In this document: positions 7,141 to 10,103 of the stretch, in pieces
How positions within the stretch are numbered: position 1 is the stretch's first letter
Layout of the letters: the number at the start of each line of letters is the position of its first letter
Source: Clostridiales bacterium
GTDB taxonomy: Bacteria > Bacillota > Clostridia > Christensenellales > Aristaeellaceae
DNA: 10,103 nucleotides
Direction: 5' to 3'
Assembly (NCBI GenBank): GCA_004556545.1
Contig: SFGO01000089.1
Span: forward strand, 1 to 10,103
The notes under the pieces: generated by a model
Told to the model about the DNA's origin: nothing
The model's input: the letters and a program-made list of their open reading frames with translations, nothing else
Database searches by the model: none
Translations under genes and position numbers: made by a program

Positions 7141-7157
7141 CCCGGCAAAATTCGGGC

Positions 7158-7186
7158 TTGACAAAATTCGCCGGGCATGGTATCCT
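7158..7186 (+). promoter_or_regulatory. Consensus sigma-A promoter of the uraA–pyrR operon
   Basis: TTGACA (7158-7163) is a perfect -35. A 17-nt spacer leads to TATCCT (7181-7186). Transcription should start near 7193, giving a leader of about 177 nt that carries the PyrR attenuator. Confidence 0.85.
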
Positions 7187-7204
7187 CCCAAACGACAACT
7201 GAAT

Positions 7205-7317
7205 GCGTGTCCTTTAACCACGGTCCCGTGAGGCCGGGAAGGCTGCGAAAGATATGCCAGTTAGGATGAATGTGTATATCTGCCTTGCCCTGCCGTGGGC
7301 AAGGCAGTTTTCATTTT
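7205..7317 (+). ncRNA. PyrR-controlled transcription attenuator leader
   Basis: The leader contains three exclusive folds. The PyrR-binding hairpin (7211-7242) shows the family pattern: CCTTTAA, then CGGTCC, CGTGA loop, GGCCG and GGGAAGG, with CCTT/AAGG closing the base. The antiterminator can form by pairing 7236-7243 (GGGAAGGC) with 7282-7290 (one bulged G) and 7250-7255 (AGATAT) with 7276-7281 (ATATCT); it uses the 3' side of the PyrR hairpin and the 5' side of the terminator. PyrR with UMP or UTP should hold the first hairpin and so favour termination. The pairing is seen directly; the mechanism is known for Bacillus PyrR. Confidence 0.88.
7280..7317 (+). terminator. Attenuator terminator before uraA
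   Basis: CTGCCTTGCCC (7280-7290) pairs perfectly with GGGCAAGGCAG (7297-7307) over a 6-nt loop, followed by TTTTCATTTTC. It lies 53 nt before the uraA start. Confidence 0.9.
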
Positions 7318-7369
7318 CAGACCAAAGGCGCGCAGGGTTGATCTTTTCCAATCGGAGGGGAACGAAACG

Positions 7370-8725
7370 ATGAAACTCGTGTATGACGTCAACCAGAGGC
7401 CGCCCCTGAAAAAGAACCTTGTGTATGCCTTCCAGCAGCTGCTGGCCATTATGGCCGCCACTCTGCTGGTGCCGATCCTGGCGGACAGCACCGGCCTGTA
7501 CCTGAACCAGCCCGCTGCTCTGTTCGGCGCCGGCATGGGCACCCTGTTCTACATTCTGGTGGCTACCCGCCGCAAGAGCCCCGTGTTTCTGGGCAGCTCC
7601 TTCGCCTTCATCAGCCCGCTGGCAAGCGCCGTGGCGTATGGCTTCGGCGGCATCCTTCTGGGCTCCGTGTTCGCCGGTCTGGTGTACGTGCTCATTGCCC
7701 TGATCATTAAGAAGACCGGCTCTGAGTGGGTCAACAAGCTGCTGCCCCCCGTGGTCATCGGCCCCACCGTGGCCCTAATCGGCTTGAGCCTGTGCGGCAG
7801 CGCCGTGAAGAACCTGAGCAACACCGCCGTCAGCAGCGACAATTACAATCTGGTCGCCATTCTGGTGGGCGTGCTGGCCTTCCTCATCACCGTGTACGCC
7901 TCCGTGAAGGGCCCCAAGAGCATGAGAATGGTTCCCTTCATCATCGGCATTCTGGGCGCCTACGTTATCGCGCTGGCGCTGACCCTGATCGGCAACGCCA
8001 CCGGCTGCGAGGTGCTGCAGCTGGTTCACCTGTCCGCCTTTGACAACATGCAGCTGTTCAAGCTGCCCCGGTTCACCTTCCTGGGCATGTTCGGCGTGTA
8101 CAAGGATGCGACCAACGCCATCACCGGCTGGACCGACGTGCTGAGCCTGTTCCTGCTCTTCGCCCCCGTGGCCTTCGTCACGCTGGCCGAGCATATCGCC
8201 GACCACAAGAACATCTCCAGCATCATCAACCGCGACCTGATCACCGACCCCGGTCTGGACCGTACCCTGATCGGCGACGGCGTGGGCTCCATCGTGGGCT
8301 CCTTCTTCGGCGGCTGCCCCAACACCACCTACGGCGAGTCCGTGGGCTGCATCGCCATCACGGGCAACGCCTCCGTCAGCACCATCGCGCTGGCCGGTAT
8401 ATACTGTGTCCTGCTGAGCTTCTTCGATCCCTTCGTCTGCTTCGTTAACTCCATCCCCTCCTGCATCGTGGGCGGCGTGTGCATCGCCCTGTACGGCTTC
8501 ATCGCGGTCAGCGGTCTGAAGATGCTGCAGCCTGTGGATCTGAACGACAACCGGAACCTGTTCGTGGTCGCGGCCATTCTGGTATGCGGCATCGGCGGCC
8601 TGACGCTGCACTTCGGCTCCGTACACATCAGCTCCATCGCCACCGGCCTGATTCTGGGCATTCTGGTGAACGTGATCTTCAACAAGCGCACCGCCGATGA
8701 AAAGAGCGAGGCCAAGGCCGAATAA
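7370..8725 (+). CDS. uraA: Uracil permease, NCS2 family
   Basis: This is a proton-coupled uracil importer of the inner membrane, feeding uracil to the salvage pathway. The 451-aa product has about 14 membrane segments. Near the N-terminus, FQQLLAIMAATLLVP and SPVFLGSSFAFISP are family landmarks. The substrate-site motifs are TLAEHIADHKNISSI (about 271-285, E274) and NTTYGE (318-323, E323), matching the two glutamates that bind uracil in E. coli UraA. The residue after YGE is serine where many members have asparagine. GGAGGGG at 7354-7360 sits 9 nt before ATG 7370; the frame is open further upstream, but that part runs through the attenuator. The PyrR leader upstream and pyrR downstream strongly support uracil as substrate over xanthine or urate. 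Confidence 0.95.
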   Translation: MKLVYDVNQRPPLKKNLVYAFQQLLAIMAATLLVPILADSTGLYLNQPAALFGAGMGTLFYILVATRRKSPVFLGSSFAFISPLASAVAYGFGGILLGSVFAGLVYVLIALIIKKTGSEWVNKLLPPVVIGPTVALIGLSLCGSAVKNLSNTAVSSDNYNLVAILVGVLAFLITVYASVKGPKSMRMVPFIIGILGAYVIALALTLIGNATGCEVLQLVHLSAFDNMQLFKLPRFTFLGMFGVYKDATNAITGWTDVLSLFLLFAPVAFVTLAEHIADHKNISSIINRDLITDPGLDRTLIGDGVGSIVGSFFGGCPNTTYGESVGCIAITGNASVSTIALAGIYCVLLSFFDPFVCFVNSIPSCIVGGVCIALYGFIAVSGLKMLQPVDLNDNRNLFVVAAILVCGIGGLTLHFGSVHISSIATGLILGILVNVIFNKRTADEKSEAKAE

Positions 8726-8735
8726 AAGGCCTTGA
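8714..8735 (+). other. Hairpin over the uraA stop codon
   Basis: CAAGGCC (8714-8720) pairs with GGCCTTG (8729-8735) around an 8-nt loop (GAATAAAA) that contains the stop codon. No T-run follows. It may stabilise the mRNA end or affect translation ending; no known regulator is suggested. Confidence 0.45.
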
Positions 8736-8751
8736 CGCAAATGCAGCTTTG

Positions 8752-8785
8752 GGGTATGTTTCTGACAAAGGAACATACCCCTTTT
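8752..8785 (+). terminator. Intercistronic terminator-like hairpin between uraA and pyrR
   Basis: GGGGTATGTTC (8752-8762) pairs with GAACATACCCC (8771-8781), 11 bp, followed by TTTTCC. I see no PyrR-binding sequence in front of it. Partial termination here would lower pyrR expression relative to uraA. Confidence 0.7.
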
Positions 8786-8822
8786 CCAAACCGAAAAGGC
8801 TTCTGTTTAGGAGGACTACGCC

Positions 8823-9365
8823 ATGTCAGAGCAGCAGCTCAAAGCCAAACTGATGGACGCGCCCGCCATGCAGCGGGCCCTGAGCCGGATGGCTCACGAA
8901 ATTCTGGAGCAGCTCGATCCCCCGGAAACCATCGTTCTGGTGGGCATCAAGCGCCGGGGCGTGCCGCTGGCCCGGCGGCTGGCCGCGCTGATTCAGCGCT
9001 TCGAGGGCGTTCAGGTGCCCGTAGGCGAGCTGGACATCACCCTCTACCGGGACGATCTGACCACCCTGTACGACCAGCCCAGGCTGAAGGGCACGTCCCT
9101 TCCGGTGGACATCGGCGGCAGGCAGGTGGTGCTGGTGGACGACGTAATCTACACCGGCCGCACCGTTCGGGCCGCTCTGGACGCGCTGATGGATCAGGGC
9201 CGTCCCGCCCGGATCTGTCTGGCGGAGCTGGTGGACCGCGGCCACCGCGAGCTGCCCATCCGCGCCGATTTCGTCGGCAAGAACGTTCCCACCGCCCACA
9301 GCGAGCGCATTGCCGTCCGCGTCACCGAAATCGACGGCGAAGACAGCGTCGCCCTCTACAGGTAA
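8823..9365 (+). CDS. pyrR: Bifunctional pyr operon attenuation regulator / uracil phosphoribosyltransferase
   Basis: PyrR binds a hairpin in pyr leader RNAs when UMP or UTP is high and causes early termination; many members also convert uracil and PRPP to UMP. The 180-aa product equals the family length. It has GIKRRG (41-46), ELDITLYRDDL (69-79), and the PRPP-binding motif VVLVDDVIYTGRT (102-114). AGGAGG at 8809-8814 lies 8 nt before the ATG. It is the second gene after uraA, and its target RNA heads the same operon, so the circuit is self-regulated. The stop codon is part of a hairpin that begins the right composite repeat. Identification is firm. Confidence 0.96.
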   Translation: MSEQQLKAKLMDAPAMQRALSRMAHEILEQLDPPETIVLVGIKRRGVPLARRLAALIQRFEGVQVPVGELDITLYRDDLTTLYDQPRLKGTSLPVDIGGRQVVLVDDVIYTGRTVRAALDALMDQGRPARICLAELVDRGHRELPIRADFVGKNVPTAHSERIAVRVTEIDGEDSVALYR

Positions 9366-9381
9366 GGGGTAGTACCCCTTA
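9363..9381 (+). repeat. Hairpin containing the pyrR stop codon
   Basis: TAAGGGG (9363-9369, beginning with the TAA stop) pairs with CCCCTTA (9375-9381). The T and A of the loop can pair too, leaving an AGT triloop. It is homologous to 714-732, with C-G pairs replaced by T-A at two places. No T-run follows. Confidence 0.7.
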
Positions 9382-9445
9382 ACCCCGGACTGCGCGCCTA
9401 TGGCGCGCAGGGTGCTCGGGGGACATGCTGGTTAGCCGTAAAGCT

Positions 9446-9477
9446 ACCGCCGCTCGGCGACAGGCCTCGCGGCTCGC
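9446..9477 (+). repeat. REP-like 32-mer, type X, right copy 1
   Basis: The main stem is GCCGC/GCGGC with an inner GGC/GCC stem. It lies 69 nt from its type Y partner. Confidence 0.8.
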
Positions 9478-9514
9478 GGGTCTGGTGCGGCTCCCTGCCC
9501 GTTGGCGAGTATAG

Positions 9515-9546
9515 ACCGCCATTCGGCGACGGGCCTCATGACTCGC
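9515..9546 (+). repeat. REP-like 32-mer, type Y, right copy 1
   Basis: The main stem is GCCAT with ATGAC, so this copy has one mismatch that the other two Y copies lack. Confidence 0.75.
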
Positions 9547-9680
9547 ACAAGGGGCAGTGTCCCGCAACCTCAATCGTCGTCTTTGACACTGCCGTGTCAA
9601 ATCCTCGTTTCGGTTGACGGCTGCCGGTCGCTAACCGCCTGCGGCGGTTGTGCCCACTGGGCACGCGCTTCCTCTCGCCG
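9547..9680. other. Hairpin-rich spacer between the two cassettes
   Basis: This 134-bp stretch has no match elsewhere in the window except its first bases. It begins with AAGGGGCAGTG (9549-9559), a partial copy of the stop-codon hairpin, whose expected CCCTT half reappears only at 9681. Further stems are GGCAGTGTC (9553-9561) with GACACTGCC (9585-9593), AACCGCC with GGCGGTT (9633-9649), and GTGCCC with GGGCAC (9650-9664). No ORF is supported. Confidence 0.6.
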
Positions 9681-9750
9681 CCCTTAACCCCGGACTGCGC
9701 GCCATGGGCGCGCAGGGTGCTCGGGGGACATGCAGGTTGGCCGTAAAGCT

Positions 9751-9782
9751 ACCGCCGCTCGGCGACGGGCCTCGCGGCTCGC
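9751..9782 (+). repeat. REP-like 32-mer, type X, right copy 2
   Basis: The stem is GCCGC/GCGGC, intact. It is the same as the left X copy apart from orientation on the map. Confidence 0.8.
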
Positions 9783-9819
9783 GGGTCTGGTGCGGTTCCC
9801 TGCCGCTTACATAGCATAG

Positions 9820-9851
9820 ACCGCCATTCGGCGACAGGCCTCATGGCTCGC
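9820..9851 (+). repeat. REP-like 32-mer, type Y, right copy 2
   Basis: The stem is GCCAT/ATGGC, intact, and 69 nt from type X copy 2. Confidence 0.8.
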
Positions 9852-9854
9852 TTA

Positions 9855-9892
9855 AAAAGGCCAGCATGGATTTGAAATCCCGCTGGCCTTTT
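9855..9892. terminator. GGCCAGC palindrome, right copy, possible terminator
   Basis: AAAAGGCCAGC (9855-9865) pairs with GCTGGCCTTTT (9882-9892), with an inner GGATT/AATCC. The core is the exact inverse of 511-546. Read outward it ends in TTTTGCG. It is symmetric enough to work from either side. Confidence 0.5.
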
Positions 9893-10069
9893 GCGATGCA
9901 AAAATTTCCAAGCTACACCGAAACATCCCAACCCGCAAGGGATAAGCCTGCCCACCGCCGACTGCGGGGGAGCAGAGCGGCGATAGGCAGCGGAGGGAAA
10001 AAGGCCCGCCGCCAAAATGGGCAATAAAGGGCTTTTTCCCGGAGTCGCCGTGCCGCTGGCTTTCTTTTG

Positions 10070-10103
10070 CACACTTTTCTTTCGCCACCGAAAGAAAAGT
10101 GTG
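10070..10103. terminator. Perfect 14-bp inverted repeat at the window edge
   Basis: CACACTTTTCTTTC (10070-10083) pairs perfectly with GAAAGAAAAGTGTG (10090-10103) over a GCCACC loop. It lies beyond the shared repeat and reaches the last base, so its full extent is unknown. It could be a terminator for a gene beyond the edge or the end of another repeat. Confidence 0.4.

Larger units (their letters stand above)
9376..9546 (+). repeat. 171-bp cassette, first copy
   Basis: It aligns without gaps to 9681-9851 at a 305-bp offset. It starts with CCCTTAACCCCGGAC, then a 9-bp hairpin CTGCGCGCC/GGCGCGCAG (9390-9410), then the X and Y 32-mers. The most divergent part is the 37-nt linker between X and Y. 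Confidence 0.85.
9681..9851 (+). repeat. 171-bp cassette, second copy
   Basis: It is a gap-free copy of 9376-9546, with the GC-rich hairpin at 9695-9715 (same stem, loop ATG instead of TAT) and both 32-mers. Confidence 0.85.
9363..10042. repeat. Right composite repeat, downstream of pyrR
   Basis: It has the same modules as 71-732 in the same order from the stop codon, but opposite on the map. Differences are informative: the hairpin-plus-REP cassette is present twice (9376-9546 and 9681-9851), there is one palindrome unit instead of three, and the fold-back lacks its long interior. 9893-9960 matches the diverged left region near 254-300, and 9961-10042 matches left 71-84 plus 196-245 (GGCGATAGGCAGCGGAGGGAAAAAG and GGGCAATAAAGGGC stretches). 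No gene is supported here. Confidence 0.85.

Noticed and set aside
7205..7317. Purine or other ligand-binding riboswitch before uraA
   Set aside because: The sequence around 7211-7242 fits the PyrR protein-binding hairpin, and pyrR is in the same operon. No three-way junction of the purine type is seen.
7775..8776. 333-codon minus-strand open frame opposite uraA
   Set aside because: Its translation is H/D/Q/G-rich antisense of a membrane protein gene, without a start site or family motif.
71..10042. Whole window as a composite transposon bounded by inverted repeats
   Set aside because: No transposase, no defined termini and no target duplication; the genes inside are core functions, and the repeats start exactly at stop codons.
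9363..10042. CRISPR array
   Set aside because: The 32-mers occur as X-Y pairs at 69 nt with similar, not unique, spacers, and there are only two cassettes. No cas gene is present.

Overview
The window looks like chromosomal DNA from a GC-rich, endospore-forming Clostridia-type Firmicute. The support is a full-length spoIVA, strong AGGAGG-type ribosome sites, TTG starts, a PyrR-type attenuator and a mltG–U32 gene pair. I cannot name a genus from the sequence.

Layout. 1-732: no credible gene, but a dense composite of palindromes and repeats. 733-2226 (minus): spoIVA, the spore-coat basement ATPase. 2227-2376: divergent control region. 2377-5186 (plus): a tight cluster of a YlbF-family protein, mltG (endolytic peptidoglycan transglycosylase) and a U32-family protein related to tRNA U34 hydroxylases. 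5295-5939: plsY (acyl-phosphate glycerol-3-phosphate acyltransferase). 6019-7083: a membrane acyltransferase-3 protein, probably modifying a surface polymer. 7141-7369: a consensus promoter followed by a PyrR-controlled leader (binding hairpin, antiterminator, terminator). 7370-9365: uraA (uracil permease) and pyrR (the attenuation regulator), with a terminator-like hairpin between them. 9366-10103: a second gene-free, repeat-rich stretch.

How the genes work together. uraA and pyrR form a self-regulated pyrimidine salvage operon: PyrR bound to UMP/UTP should stop transcription in the leader. The middle genes serve envelope growth (mltG, plsY, acyltransferase), tRNA modification (U32) and sporulation (spoIVA), without obviously forming one pathway.

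The most unusual part is the flanks. 71-732 and 9363-10042 are the same composite repeat in opposite orientation. Each copy begins at the stop codon of an outward-transcribed gene (spoIVA leftwards, pyrR rightwards), so both have the same polarity relative to transcription. Modules in order from the stop codon are: a hairpin touching the stop codon, a GC-rich hairpin, a doublet of REP-like 32-mers exactly 69 nt apart, a 36-nt terminator-like palindrome, a CCCT/AGGG palindrome unit, and an AAAAAG/CTTTTT fold-back. Several stems differ between copies by compensatory base pairs, which suggests that the structure, not a protein, is being kept. No transposase or other mobile-element protein is in view.
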